From the NCBI GenBank assembly GCA_013423325.1, contig BLJB01000158.1, positions 64,002 through 128,001 of the forward strand: a stretch of DNA of 64,000 nucleotides. The letters run 5' to 3'. The position numbers were made by a program, and so were the translations under genes. This document shows positions 1-11,408 of the stretch, in pieces. Source of the stretch: Usnea hakonensis. Its lineage: Eukaryota > Ascomycota > Lecanoromycetes > Lecanorales > Parmeliaceae. A model generated the notes under the pieces. The model made no database searches, was not told the DNA's origin, and worked only from the letters and a program-made list of their open reading frames with translations. How positions within the stretch are numbered: the first letter of the stretch is position 1; each line of letters opens with the position of its first letter.

Positions 1-1
1 A

Positions 2-844
2 GCCCGATGTCTACGCTTACCGGAGCTTCGCAAGGTTCAACTCGAGAGAGTCCTATACACTGAAAAGTTTGACGGAAAATCTCACTTTCTCCGCGATACT
101 TCATCTATCAGAGATCTTCGACTTTTGAGTTCTTACGAGCAAAAGAGCGACCGGGTCTTAGCAACATTGCTTCGTTCGATCAAGTGTTTGCAACTTTTTG
201 TGTTCGAAACCTGGTCGGAGTCGCCACGGATGGCCAGGCCTGACACGAGTGCTGGTGTCTTTGAGTCCTCTCTATCAGGACATCGGAGAACAATCGAGGA
301 ATTTGCCGTTGCCACTAGCGATGGAGCTGGTAGGATAGGCTGGGGGTTAGGCTCATTCACACAATGGAGCAGCCTCAAGCGCTTAGCTGTACCAGGCTAC
401 ATGTTACGGGGAGATCTCTCTAGTCCATGCAGATTGCACGAAAAACTACCGTCTTTATTGGAAGAATTGCAACTTGAGTTTCCCACAGGACACAATAGTC
501 TGAACCCTCTACGTATGTTTCCCCGCATTGCACCAACTTCTTTATTTCTCGGTCCTCATGAGAGCATGGTGGATGCAATTGGAACTGTGAGAATTGTAGA
601 TATGCTACGGTTGGCGGAGGTCAAGAATCTATACGTTCCCCGACTGAATCACGTTGTCTGGTGGTATCAGAGGCCCACAACCGTCCCAGCAGATCATCTG
701 GGAGATCTTGCAGATATGGATCTATGTGGTCTAACAGAAACCTCTGTGGCGTTCGCAGAGGTCGGGATTAAATTCGAATTGGTAATCCAGCCATTCTTCA
801 AGGATACCCCTTTTGGCGAGCGGTTATTCGTGTGGCAAGACTGA
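2..844 (+). CDS. 3' part of an F-box/LRR-type hypothetical protein
   Basis: The frame is open from the first bases of the window to a TGA at 842-844, so the gene starts upstream and only about 280 C-terminal residues are seen. The protein has irregular leucine-rich spacing (LPELRKVQLERVL, LKRLAVPGYML, LPSLLEELQLEF, MLRLAEVKNLYV) like the C-terminal half of fungal F-box proteins, in which an N-terminal F-box recruits Skp1 and the leucine-rich part contacts substrates. The F-box itself would lie outside the window. It ends in an acidic/aromatic tail (FGERLFVWQD). The family assignment is inferred from pattern only. Confidence 0.55.
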   Translation, partial: ARCLRLPELRKVQLERVLYTEKFDGKSHFLRDTSSIRDLRLLSSYEQKSDRVLATLLRSIKCLQLFVFETWSESPRMARPDTSAGVFESSLSGHRRTIEEFAVATSDGAGRIGWGLGSFTQWSSLKRLAVPGYMLRGDLSSPCRLHEKLPSLLEELQLEFPTGHNSLNPLRMFPRIAPTSLFLGPHESMVDAIGTVRIVDMLRLAEVKNLYVPRLNHVVWWYQRPTTVPADHLGDLADMDLCGLTETSVAFAEVGIKFELVIQPFFKDTPFGERLFVWQD

Positions 845-1263
845 GCTATGCATGGAGACAAATCTTCAGTCAAGTTCTGGGCTTGACATGGAGGTGTACA
901 TTGACACGGATGTTTGGCTGAAGGTCTGTCACAGCAGCCAAGGTTGGGCACGAGGCTCGAGACCTGAGATTGCGTCAGCTGCACCATATCATCACCAGCA
1001 GATTTTCCATCCCTGTGTGTAACACATAGCACCTTTGTTGAAATCAGATAAGCAAGTGCGTAAATTATTTCAAGGAAGCAGCGTCTCAATCAAGCTCTCG
1101 GCTCATTGGCGCTCTTCCGAATAAAACGCGCAAAGATATCATCGCGTTATTGACGCAGTCTGGTATTTGCGAGCCACTCGAGTAAGGAAACAAGCGCTGC
1201 GTACGACGACAACCTTGTAAAGATGCTTTCAAGCTCCACTCAAGATACGGACCTTTACCAAGC
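845..1263. other. Intergenic region, nothing recognised
   Basis: Downstream of the F-box-like gene and upstream of the secreted-protein gene. Short open frames on both strands have no protein-like character. It presumably contains a terminator and the promoter of the next gene. Confidence 0.4.
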
Positions 1264-1895
1264 ATGTTGGTTCACAAGATAGTCAGGCTCGCGTTCCAAT
1301 TCCAGGTTTTCTTCTCAGTCGCGTCCACAGCATCACTTCCTACCCTTGCTCTTCCTCCGGCGTCAAGAAGCAGCTTATCGGCGCAGTTCAATTCTACGCT
1401 ACTTGTCAATCTAACGCTCGTCAACTCACCACCAAAGTCTGTGTCTCTCCTCTCTCTCTCTGTTTTGCTGATACCTCAAAAACTCACTACAACATTAGCA
1501 CTCTACCCGAAGACCCCGCCTTTTACCGATTGAATGATTCAAACCTTGTCATCAAGTTCTCCAATTACGGTGCTTCCATTGACGCCCGATCCACCTACGG
1601 TGCTCTCCAATCCGCAGTTGAGGATGTGATGATGCACATTCTTCCCGATCCTCAAAAGGGGGATATAGTCATGACGCCACGGTCTGGCGGATACTTTTAT
1701 AGCTCTGGTAATGTGAGGTTGAGTCTAATGACACAGCCTGGTATGACGTGGGGCATGTGGGGCGAAACGCTGGGGGGATTGAGACAATTTGCGGAGTACT
1801 GGGAGTTTGTGGAGCTGCGGTTTGATACCATTGATGATGGAGGAGTGACGAGGGGAAGTGGGCAGCTCTTGGAGCTTCAGAGATTCATTTTTTGA
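1264..1895 (+). CDS. Small secreted protein, member A of the local shared-domain family
   Basis: Proposed exons 1264-1436 and 1499-1895, with a 62-bp GTCTGT..TTAG intron, give 189 residues. The N terminus (MLVHKIVRLAFQFQVFFSVA...) is a plausible signal peptide. The mature part starts with a Ser/Leu/Pro-rich linker and then carries the domain shared with genes at 10567, 12555 and 15134: a beta-like segment (NLVIKFSNYG), a helix (TYGALQSAVEDV), a second strand (GNVRLSLM), the helix motif TWGMWGETLGGLRQF and a final strand ending in a Gly-rich stretch (GGVTRGSGQL). No cysteines stand out in this domain and no known family was recognised. Role unknown; extracellular by its signal peptide. The first intron is weakly supported (non-consensus donor) but is the only join that links the signal-peptide frame to the domain frame. 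Confidence 0.6.
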
Positions 1896-2058
1896 TTGTT
1901 TGGATCAGAGATGTGGTTGATGCTGAGCTTTGTTAAGATTATGGTCTCGGTGAGCAAAATTGGGGGGTGGTCCCGTCGACAGTCAATAGCCATTTCACCT
2001 CGTCAATGTAGGAATTGCTGACTTTCATCCTTCTGTGATGCGTCATACTGACCACAGA

Positions 2059-2090
<32 letters not shown>

Positions 2091-2830
2091 CAAGAGAGGA
2101 GATTGTTGTTGTTGCTCATCCATCCTAAGCGAATCCGCTGTTCACATCTTACCGCTCTACTCCCGAATCTTTACGAGGACTCTGTGATCAAACATTGGTG
2201 CCCTTTGTTTGGAGACAGAGAGTGCGGGTCGCTAAAAGAGCATATGCGCCATCTACCGTCTTGAACCCAATCAAGCATTGGCATTGTACTTTGCCTTCGG
2301 AGGTTGGCACCGAAAGTGCTGCGCCATGCGCTAATGAAGCTCAACGTGGCAGACTGTGCGCTTCTGTCATACGGAAGTAAATTACTTATTAGAGCGAGGA
2401 CACTGATACGTAATGTCCTCGCGCTATCAAGTAATTCATTCCTGGATGACATAGTAGAAACATAAGGTAATTAGTGCTGTTTCAGAAGCGATTGTCGTAC
2501 TCTGGCCAAGAGTGAAGTATGTCTCATGTGTCCTCTCCGTCTCACTTTCTTTACGCGCGACACTGTGGTTGCCACGAGGGGCCGAGGACGGATATTGTTT
2601 TCGTGCTGTTGGTTGTCATTTCGACATGATATAAAGGTTCCGTATCCCTCTGTCCAATGGGGTATCTATGTTCTTCAGAAAGAGTTACACCAAGAACTCA
2701 AGATTTGCGTTTCTTTTTATTAATATTTCCTATACCACCTTCTGCCACTCGAAGCCGGTTGCCATTCTCTTCCAGTAAACCTTTGTTCTGCCAAACAATT
2801 CCAACTCGAGAAATCATTGGACTTCTCATT
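1896..2830. other. Intergenic region with a GA microsatellite
   Basis: Contains a (GA)n tract at about 2057-2098. An antisense open frame at 2171-2452 shows no domain, signal peptide or intron structure and was not accepted as a gene. The last 150 bp before 2831 are pyrimidine-rich and probably include the 5' UTR of the next gene. Confidence 0.4.
2057..2098. repeat. (GA)n microsatellite
   Basis: Purine-only GA dinucleotide tract with one interruption (GAGAC). Confidence 0.85.
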
Positions 2831-3343
2831 ATGCACCAAACCATCTTCTTCTCTTGGGCCATAGCCGCACTCCTCCCCCTCGCGGACAGTGCCATAAGCT
2901 TCCGCCCCTTATCAGACAAACAAACCTCATCCTGCAGCGCCGATTCCAGTGACGCCGCCGTCGTCCCCTTCGCCAACAACCTCGATTGGGTCGACGCCAT
3001 GACCAGTTGTGTCTACGGACTCGACGCCGACAGCAACGACGGCTTAACATGCGCCCCCAAGGACGGACAGGGCTTATCTCTCGGCCCTACATTCAACTTT
3101 TGGAAAGCTGAGACGGGAAAAAATCAGGATCCGATTGATTGCTATGAACAGTGCTATGATTGTTTGGTCGAGGGGATCAATAACCATCGGGCGGTTACGA
3201 CGTCTTGCCAGACCAAGACGTATTATGCGCTAGGGCCGGCGGTCAAGTCGACTTGTAATATGGGGTTCGATTATGGGACGATGCAGGCGAATCAGAAGGG
3301 TTTCAATACTACCGTGACGAGGAGGAGTTTGCGGAGGCAATGA
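2831..3343 (+). CDS. Small secreted 8-cysteine protein
   Basis: A single-exon frame of 170 residues. It starts MHQTIFFSWAIAALLPLADS, a clear signal peptide with hydrophobic core and likely cleavage near residue 20. The mature chain has eight cysteines: three singles in the first half, a cluster DCYEQCYDC (C-x3-C-x2-C), then two more (TSCQ, STCN). An even cysteine number in a secreted protein suggests disulfide bonding. It ends in a basic tail (RRSLRRQ). The size, secretion and cysteine content are those of fungal effector candidates, but similar proteins also occur in saprotrophs. I did not recognise a named family. An upstream in-frame extension exists but lacks a signal peptide at its start, so 2831 is preferred. 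Confidence 0.8.
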   Translation: MHQTIFFSWAIAALLPLADSAISFRPLSDKQTSSCSADSSDAAVVPFANNLDWVDAMTSCVYGLDADSNDGLTCAPKDGQGLSLGPTFNFWKAETGKNQDPIDCYEQCYDCLVEGINNHRAVTTSCQTKTYYALGPAVKSTCNMGFDYGTMQANQKGFNTTVTRRSLRRQ

Positions 3344-3969
3344 GTGGGTGGGCAAAGGGGGAGTTTGGGTTTGAGACTGGCGGTGGAGAATTTTGATTTG
3401 TGTAATAGAATGTACAATGCCAAAGGTCAAGGATGTCTTGGCGCATGGAACAGCGTCAACCCTTTCCTCCCAACAACATAAGGTAACCACCTACTTTTCC
3501 AAACCGAAGTGGTGGGACGACAAGCAAGACAGACAGGCACAGGCGCGAATATCATTACCTACGCTAGCCTAACGCTCATCTTCGGTAAGGTATCTCAGAC
3601 AACTTTTTTCAACGCGCTGCAGCTCAATAACAATCCCACTCGCACTTTTGTCTCGTACACGATATCATTGTCCCCAGCAGCATTGCGAACTGTTTTCGGC
3701 GCAACAAGGAAGCGTCTCCTTCAGGGGTATACAAGGCGAGGTCGCCGGCTCGATGTATACAAGAGGAAGTATAACTCGACGGGGTCGTCGTTTCATCTCC
3801 CTATAAGCGACGCCAACATGAGACGCCACCGGTATACCGTCGAGACCCTGCCAAGTCCACTCCCTTGAATCACCGACGGGACGGATAGATGATGTTTCAT
3901 ATTAGAGGGAAGGGGATTGGAGTATGCGCTACGTAAATGCTCATCTCCACAAATCAAGTTCAACCACCC
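3344..3969. other. Convergent intergenic region
   Basis: Lies between the 3' ends of the secreted-protein gene (+) and the 1589-residue protein gene (-). A 119-codon open frame at 3509-3868 begins at a non-ATG codon and has no recognisable feature; I treat it as chance. Confidence 0.4.
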
Positions 3970-6900
3970 TCAAGCCTCAGCCAATCTCTTCAAACCAACC
4001 TTATCGCCCTTAAGAAACGCCATAACCATATCCGTCAGCTGCTTGAACAAGGCCATGTCATCCGCGCCCGGACGCCAGGGCATCCATTCAAGCTCGAACA
4101 TGAACGCCCGAAAGCCCCCGAATTGGCCCTTGATGGTGACGATGAACGGTCGTTGCCGCCCCGCATCGGCGGTGATTTTGCCATGCAGACCGACATGCTC
4201 CACGGTGACCAACTCGCCTACTGCGTTCCTGATCATCTTGTCCAGGGTATTGAAGGCGCCCTGTTGCAATTGGTCGAAGCGGTCCAGAGACTTGCGCGCG
4301 GCGACCAACACCGTGTCGTCGTTTTTGTATTCCTCACATTTTCCCTTGGCTTTGCGGACGAGGTCGGCTGTGGCGCCGTTCATAACGTTTTGCAAGTCGA
4401 GGCCGAGTTGGTTTAACTCCGCTTGCTGCTGAGCGACAAAGTTTCTTATCTCGGCGGATTTTGTCTCCAAGGTGGCTTGGGCTTCGTTGATCATTGTGTC
4501 GCATGCGTGATCGATGGCATTCATAGCGCCTTGCAATTCGTCGCCGAGGTCTTTTGCAAAGTTCTCTGCCTGTCTCCATTTCGTCTGGACCTGTTCTGTA
4601 AGATCGTCCAATTCGTCGCATAGTTTATCAAGCCAATTTGTGGCATTCCGGAAGTTATTGGAACTGACGGCTACTTCCACCATCTGCAGTGCTGATTCGG
4701 CCGCTTGTCTTTTAAATTTTACAACGGCCAAGTTTGCTCTGGCTTCGTTCTTGTCGAGACTTTGGGATAAGGAATTAGCAGGTGTCTATCAATGATATCA
4801 TTATTGACTCACGGATGCCGCCAACCATCGATCTCATCCACCTTTTGGTCCCAGTAACGTTCTGTCGCTGCGAAGAGGGTTAGTATAAAAGTATTACAGT
4901 CCAAAGAGAAGGATATGGCTGAATGCTTACAGCGAGCGCTCTCCAAGTCTTGACGTGGGCCGCGGAGGATGTCGTCGCGATTAACACCACCGAATTCGCT
5001 CCGCATGTTGCGCTCCTGCTGAGCTTTCTGCGCCTCCTTTTCATAACGATCGCGTGCGGTTTGAGCAACTTTAGCATTCTCTTCAGCCTCTCTTTGATTC
5101 TTACGATCTCTCGCTTCTCGCTTCGCCTTCTCCCGCTTTTCATTGGCCTCCCGTTGCCGTTCTTGTTTTCTCGCTTCAATCTTCGCTTTCTCTTCTTCGA
5201 ATTTTCGACTCTGATCCAGTGTTCGCTGTTTGTTATCGTTCATCTTTTGCTCGATGCCTTGTTTTTCCGACGCGAGGTCCTTCTCAGCTTCCTCCAACTT
5301 TCCGATTGCTTTCTCAAAAAGTTCGCGCTTCTTCTTCTCGAGAGCTTCAACCTCTGCGATGACGGCACCCACGCCTTCAGTGAGCGACTTTGAAGTCGTC
5401 TTCAATACTGAGGTCAGGGTCATGATGATCTGCTGGACAATTGTCTGCTCAAAGACCGCCGATACCTCGAAATCTGCATCACGAGGCCGATCTAGGTACT
5501 TACTGTCGAGCATCTGAGCATGAAGCTCGAGTTTGATGACATCATTCCACTGAAGCTTGAAATCAAATGAAAACTTCGGCGTCGGCTTGTACTGGCAATC
5601 AAGGTCGACGTATGCCACGAGGCCAAAAATCTCAATCTTCCCATTGAGAACAAAGTATTGTTTCGCCAATGTGACTTGCAAGTCTAGTAAAGCGTATTTT
5701 CCTTGGTAGTGCTGCGATGCAACCAGTACCGTTGCGTCAGCGTCCCCGTTTGACGGCTTTTTGGCGGAGAGCTGCTGCATGACGACAGGCCAATCGGCCA
5801 AGTCTGGCAGGTCTTTCTCACCCGTCAACTCGAGGCAACCCAGTTCAAAGGATGGAACACAAGCCATCAGCGTCAGACCTGACATGGAAATATCGCAGTT
5901 GAAAAATGCTTCCTTGCCGTTTATGCTCATGACGCCCCTCATCCGGAGACCAGGAGGATACGGCTGGGAGCCAAAAGATCCACCCAGGCTGGCGTACACT
6001 TCAAGATCTCTGAAGGATGCTTCTGAAACGTCGCCAGCCGGAATTTCCGTAGAGGTCAGTGCAGAGGCGATATCAATCAGGTCCGAGTAAGACAAAGAAG
6101 TTGCGTTGATTATGATGATGAATTCCATTGGATTTTCGCTCAAGTTGACAGTCATACCATAAGTTTTCTCTTTTGAGGTATCACGGTCAAGAGATAATGT
6201 GCCAGACAGACCAAGTCCTGATGGTAACCCAGTGGCGGCGAGCTGAGCCCAAATGACACCAACTTGAATGCCCAATTTCTGGCCGTTCCCCGTCGCTCCG
6301 AGTGAAATTCTCTCACTAAGACCGAAAGGATTTTTGATGATGCCATCCATAACGATCGAAAGATCGCCACCAACAGCATCTCCTGCGAGCATGAGCTCAA
6401 AGTCTAGCTTGCGTTTCTCCTCCAAGGTGACCACAACATGGCCAAAGAACTGAATTTTGGGGCCAGAAGTATCTAAAGAGAGGGCACAGCTGAAGTCTCC
6501 AACCTTCATACGCGGACCGAGATCTACGGACATAGTCTTTGGAAGATATATGGCTATAGACGGGAGGAGACCGCCAGGTCGGAGACCAAGATACAGGTAG
6601 GCAAGATCCTTTGGATCTTCTTTCTTGACCAAGTTACTTTCTCCATCGATGAGCGGCACCGTATCGAGATATGTGCAAAGAAAGATGCCTGGAAAGAAAG
6701 TTAGCCATAAGAAGTCTTACTCCTTTACATTAACATAAAGATGTACCTTTTTTGACAGGGAACTTTTGTGCATCCGGCGGCAATGTTGACGGGTCCACAT
6801 CAATGTTAGAGGCGACCAGCCAGATTTTCTTTAAGCTGAAGTCAAAATCTTTAGGGCAGTTATCGACCAGGTCGGCGAGCGATAAGTCAGACTCCAGTTG

Positions 6901-9067
6901 TCCAGTGACAATGTATCCCCATCCACCGCCAGCTTTGCGCACGATTTGCAAAGATACAGTAATCTTCAGGTCTTTCTGGAAGGTAAATGTACCTTTGACC
7001 ATGAAGCCGCCATACCATCCGACAGACTTTTTGATTGCTTTTGCTGCGGTTTTGTCATCTCCAGCATTCTTACCAGCGCAGCCGACAAAGAAGCTGACCT
7101 GAGCATCTTCAATTGTTAGTGTCCCTTCATCGTCGACCTCCCAATTGGGCGTTTTAGCAGAGAGAGACACGCCCTCATTTGAGAGCAGTAGCTTGGCGGT
7201 GACCTCTTTGCCGTATATGGTGAGATCACCTTCAAGGCGTAGACCCTCTTTAGAGAGCTCGACAGTAAGTGTCTTCGCTTGTATGTCGATGTCCGTATCT
7301 CCAAGGGATACATCGTGAATTCTTTCAAATAACTGTTTGACTTTTGCAAAGGTTACATCTTCTAACGTTCCCTTAAGAGTTGAAGACACTGTAGATCAAT
7401 CAGCAAAGATTGGCTACGTCGATGCAAAGAAGGGTCGTGGCTTACCGAAGTCCTCAGTTATTTTCCCAAAGATAGTCACTTTACCAATGGAGCTTTCCCA
7501 GCTGGCTTGCATAGCGATGAAAGGCTGAACGTCCTTCTGTTCCTCACTCTCCATATCAAATCGCCCCATCAAATGAGAGAATTCTTTTTCCGTCTTGGCT
7601 TCTACATTCTCGTCGTCTGCGTCCTTGTCGCCACCTTCGGCTTCTCCTGATCCTTCATCCTCCTTGGCAGTCAATGGACATCCGAATTTGAAGACAACGT
7701 CCTCCAACTACTGCTGTTGAGAAACACAGAACCTCGTTGTGGGGCAAAGGATACGTACATCAATATTGTCAAACCCAAAGACATTATCCCAGGCTTTCTT
7801 AGAACCTTTGGGAGACATGGTGAAAAGAAGCATTCCTTTAATGATAGATAAAGCCAAGTCTAAGGTTAGAGCTAACGGCTGACCAGGGACGGGAAGCTCG
7901 ACGACACCAAAAACAGAGTAGTTAATGTGGCTCGAGGGCTGCTCCTCGGTCTCCTCCTCCTCATCTTCTTGCCCCTGAGACATTGCATCATCTTCTTCCT
8001 CCGTCTCTTCGCTCTCATCGGCAGACAGCTTTCCATTTTCTGCTGGCGTCGATAGGGTCTCTGCCGTTCCACCTACAAGGTTATTGTGCAATTCGAGACT
8101 GGTAGAGACCTCTTCCGCGACGGCGCTTGGCAACACGGCCGCTTTCGCAGCATCAAGCAATACCGCATCGCCTTTTTTGGTGATCGAAATAGCAGCGCCT
8201 AATGAAGTAATACGAATGAGCTTTGAGTCAGTCGGATATGCGATGTTGCAGCCGATGAAGCATCCGACCAGTGTCAATGAGTCAATCAAAACATCCTGGT
8301 CTTCCGCCAAGTTCAGGCCCAGAAAGCCTGTGACTCGTAGTTTTGGCTCCTGCTGTCCAAGCACAGTGCTAAACACTTGCCATAATCTCTCCAAAGGTCC
8401 TTTGAGTTCAATCTCGGCAGTGAGGGATGCGCCAGCAGGTTTGTCGCCCTCGGCCTCAAAACGGTACTCCAGTGCACAGTTCTTGAATGGGATTTTCTCA
8501 AAGATGTCTGGAGACACTAGAGGAAAGAACTTGGTCAGAGACGTCCTTGGATCAATTTCAAATTTCGCTGATTTGTAGCCGGCTTCTTTGAGTTTCGAAG
8601 CTGCCTTTTTGAAGGCTTGCCAACTTCTCACTTTCTTTGGAGCGCTCTTGCGTACATTGTCAGCGGAATCTGTCGACGCTGGTACTGCTTGTAAAATCGC
8701 CTTATCTCCAAGATACGGCCTCGCCTCCCCAGTCCCAGGAAGCGAAGGTGCTGCACTAGTTTCTCGATTGGACACTTTCCTAGAGAAGTCCGGACTAGAA
8801 GTGGTGTTGCCCTGCCGCTATCAGTACTACCTCCTTCGACCAATGATTAATACTAACATCATTTCCTACAACTTTCGGCTGACTGCGTGAGGCAGGAGGC
8901 CCTCCATCAGTATCGCCGTTTACTTCATTGCGGTCCGTACGAGTGGCACCAGATCCTCGGCCATGTTCCACGATCGATTGATCAGCCTTGAGTCTTTTGG
9001 CATTTACTATTTCCACGGCACTGTTTGCTCGTTTTCGGCCATCGCGTACCATTTGGGGAGACGCCAT
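3970..9067 (-). CDS. 1589-residue protein of unknown family: beta-rich repeats, acidic loop and long charged coiled coil
   Basis: Seven exons on the minus strand: 9067-8858, 8811-7759, 7707-7446, 7388-6747, 6688-4931, 4867-4813 and 4759-3970 (4770 nt, phase consistent at each junction; introns 46-63 bp). The N terminus (MASPQMVRDGRKRANS..) is basic, without signal peptide or membrane segment, so a cytosolic or nuclear protein is likely. Residues about 110-1100 are rich in alternating hydrophobic strands, with recurring phrases of the type L-x-G-x-L-x-x-x-G or strand-turn-strand that suggest a repeated beta-sheet fold. An acidic stretch (ETEEEDDAMSQGQEDEEEE) lies near residue 340. Residues about 1165-1300 form a strongly charged Lys/Glu/Arg coiled coil; the last 280 residues look helical and end in a compact segment (TIKGQFGGFRAFMFEL). 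No domain family was recognised and no function is assigned. Confidence 0.85.
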
Positions 9068-9800
9068 AGCGCTGTCTCACAGTGACGCGCTGAGTACGCG
9101 TGGGATGACTAGTTCAGTAGTATGAGAAAGATAATATCACGAAGGATAAAGCTGGACATGACTCGATTTCATCTATTCAGAAGGGAGCAGATGCTCATCC
9201 ATGAAAGGAGAGAGACTTTCGAGACTACTTATCCCATCGACTGGCTAATCTGGTTCACATCGAGACAAGGCCGAATGGCGTCTCGCCAGGGTTTAGTAGA
9301 CAGCCACAGCATCTTGCTCAGCTCGTCACCCGAGGGACGTCTTTCAAACGGGTAATCATTTTTAGCTCATCTAGGATGCTGGCGCTGCTTAGGTCTCGTC
9401 TTATCCTGATTTAGCCTATCCCTTTCAACGTGACAGTAACTAAATTCGACGGATCGCAATTGCAGGACGTCCAAATCATCTCAGCCAGAAGAAGGGAGTC
9501 GAAGTGGGATAGCGTAAACAATATATGCAATTCACTAAGGAGAAGGCGATGATCCGTCGTATCTTAGCTCCAGTCTATACCGGTGGCTGGCGTCTCCAAC
9601 GACCCTGGCCCCCAAAATTGACCTAACTGGGCGCAAGCGGCTAGCAGTACAGGCGAATCGGGATGGTGTAATTTTAGGGCAAAAGTTTGCGTCAGAATGA
9701 TAGAAGGTAAATCGTAGGCAATGGCACGCATGTTGTACTCTATAGTCAGAAAAGAGGGAGAAAGGAGCGAGGGAGTAACTACTCTTGTATCTTACCTAAT

Positions 9801-9929
9801 TACGGAGGTCTGCACCGTATGTCCTGGGACTAGCCCTAACCCTTACTTCGGAAGACGGCCCAATCTTATATGCTGAGTGTTATCCGAAGAGTCTTGGCAG
9901 TCCCAGGACTTTCGGTGCAGACCTCCGTA
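9801..9929. mobile_element. 129-bp MITE with ~31-bp terminal inverted repeats and TA ends
   Basis: Positions 9801-9831 (TACGGAGGTCTGCACCG...) and 9899-9929 are inverted repeats matching at 28 of 31 positions. The outermost bases are TA on both sides, as expected for the TA target duplication of Tc1/mariner elements, giving terminal repeats that start CGGAGGTCTGCACCG. The interior of about 67 bp is itself partly palindromic (CTTCGGA..TCCGAAG) and has no coding capacity. This is the structure of a miniature inverted-repeat transposable element that must be moved by a transposase from elsewhere. Confidence 0.85.
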
Positions 9930-10474
9930 CTTAAAGAGTCGTTACACTTACATCCGGTAACTCCGGTGAATCCTATCCTTTTAGTACCCATTCTGTAGAT
10001 ACCTACTTGTTCTTGTTCTTCCATTTTTATTTTTATGTATATACTCTCTCTTTCTCTGAGTCCCTCCCTCCCACTTATTCAATTACTCACTAATTACCCT
10101 ACCTATACTCACCCACCCACCTACCCAAGATTTTGGGTTATGAGAATTTCTCCATCACACGTATGCTTTCTTGGAGGGCTAGGTTGGGTTGGGTCTTGTC
10201 TGCTATTTCGCTGATTGGCTATTAGGGGCTGTTGAGGATTTTGTGGCACTGGCGTATGTGATTGGATTGGTAGGTATCTTGTACAACATGATATCTTTAC
10301 CCGCCGCTTCGGTGGGCAGCGGGTATATCTTCATAACCCCGCAAGTACCAACCTTGACGGCAGTCACTTCTGACAGCCGTAGCGCGTGCGGCGCATACTC
10401 ATGAGTCCTTGCCGCTGCCGATAAGAGTGGTGTGTGGGGAGCGGTACATAGAAGAGAGGAAAGATGGCTTCATT

Positions 10475-10534
10475 TCTCTTTCTCTCTCTCTCTCTTTCTC
10501 TCTCCCTCTCTCCCTCTCTCTCTCTCTCTCTCTC
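10475..10534. repeat. (CT)n microsatellite in the leader of the next gene
   Basis: An imperfect CT dinucleotide tract ending about 33 bp before the ATG at 10567. Pyrimidine-rich tracts at this position are common in fungal core promoters and leaders. Confidence 0.8.
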
Positions 10535-10566
10535 AGAGACCTTCCTTGCGACCATCATAAGCAAAA

Positions 10567-11408
10567 ATGGACAAGTGTTTACGTAGTTTAACGAGCTGTG
10601 CCCTGCTACTTGGGCTCTGCACATCTACAAACGCCGCTCTACCACTTGGCAACTCGCAGTCATCACCACCGCTCAGCCTCGTGCAAATCAACGCTTCCAC
10701 CGCCCACCCCCTCGCTCTGCCCCATGTGAGCACTGAGTAAATGACCCCCACTCATACAAGCCTCGATGGGGAAAAAATGACCGCTCACCGCGTTTCTCTA
10801 GCTTTCCACCCGGTCCACAACCGGACAGGCGTACCTTCTACTACGATGTGCCCTACTCCAATCCGCCCATGAACATAAAATTCAGGGAGTACCAACTGGA
10901 ACCCGACCGGGACGAGACCCAAGTGCAGGAAACGCTTACAAATGCCGTGGCGGACTGTAGCGGTCCCGGAAGGCGTGCCATGTTGTTGCCGGTCAGGCAA
11001 AATTACTGGGAGAGTGGGGAAGTGACTCTCATGGTGCTGCCAGAAGAAAATTGTAAGTCTGCATTTGCAGGATACGCGCCCCCTCCACCCTCTCTGATCT
11101 AAACGAAGAAATATTTATTTGCACACCTGTCTTCCTGTATTTCCACCCTTGTTGTTGGGGTAGAGCTGGATCCAGATTTGAAAATCCCCTTCTGTTAATG
11201 ACCCGGAAAAAGAAGCTCATTTGAGATGTCGCTTCAAACAGATCCAGAGCAGTTGGACCACCTGACCTACGGGATCCTTGGCGATGCGTTGAGGGGCCTC
11301 AACAATTTCAGGCTTTTCTATCCACACCTAGATTTTGCATTCGAGATTTATGTGTATGGTGGCAGGGAGGAGGATTATGTTGGTCGCGGCTACTTGGCTG
11401 TGGTTTAA
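10567..11408 (+). CDS. Small secreted protein, member B of the local shared-domain family
   Basis: Exons 10567-10736, 10802-11052 and 11242-11408 give 195 residues (588 nt). The start MDKCLRSLTSCALLLGLCTS is a good signal peptide ending near TNA|ALP. A Ser/Pro-rich linker leads to the shared domain: FYYDVP then strand MNIKFREYQ, helix (TQVQETLTNAVAD), strand EVTLMVLP, the helix motif LTYGILGDALRGLNNF, and the last strand with DYVGRGYL near the C terminus. Donors are GTAAAT and GTAAGT; acceptors are TCTAG and AACAG. The same order of elements is found in genes A, C and D, so they are paralogues or at least share one fold. Function is unknown; the protein is expected outside the cell. Confidence 0.75.

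Larger units (their letters stand above)
9068..10566. other. Gene-free 1.5 kb upstream region with a MITE
   Basis: No supported gene. Contains the inverted-repeat element at 9801-9929, a C/T-rich stretch (10015-10140) and the CT microsatellite just before the next gene. It serves as a divergent promoter region between the 1589-residue protein gene and secreted-protein gene B. Confidence 0.5.

Noticed and set aside
1264..1895. Frameshift at a CT tract (1441-1461) breaking secreted-family gene A
   Set aside because: The signal-peptide frame and the domain frame can be joined by a 62-bp intron (1437-1498) with matching phase, giving a total length divisible by three, so a broken gene is not needed.
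3509..3868. Possible 119-residue gene on the plus strand
   Set aside because: It begins at a non-ATG codon, has no signal peptide or motif, and lies in the convergent spacer.
4423..8890. Several plus-strand open frames of 60-160 codons
   Set aside because: They are antisense to the well-supported exons of the 1589-residue protein gene; their hydrophobic or Ser-rich look comes from the complementary codons.
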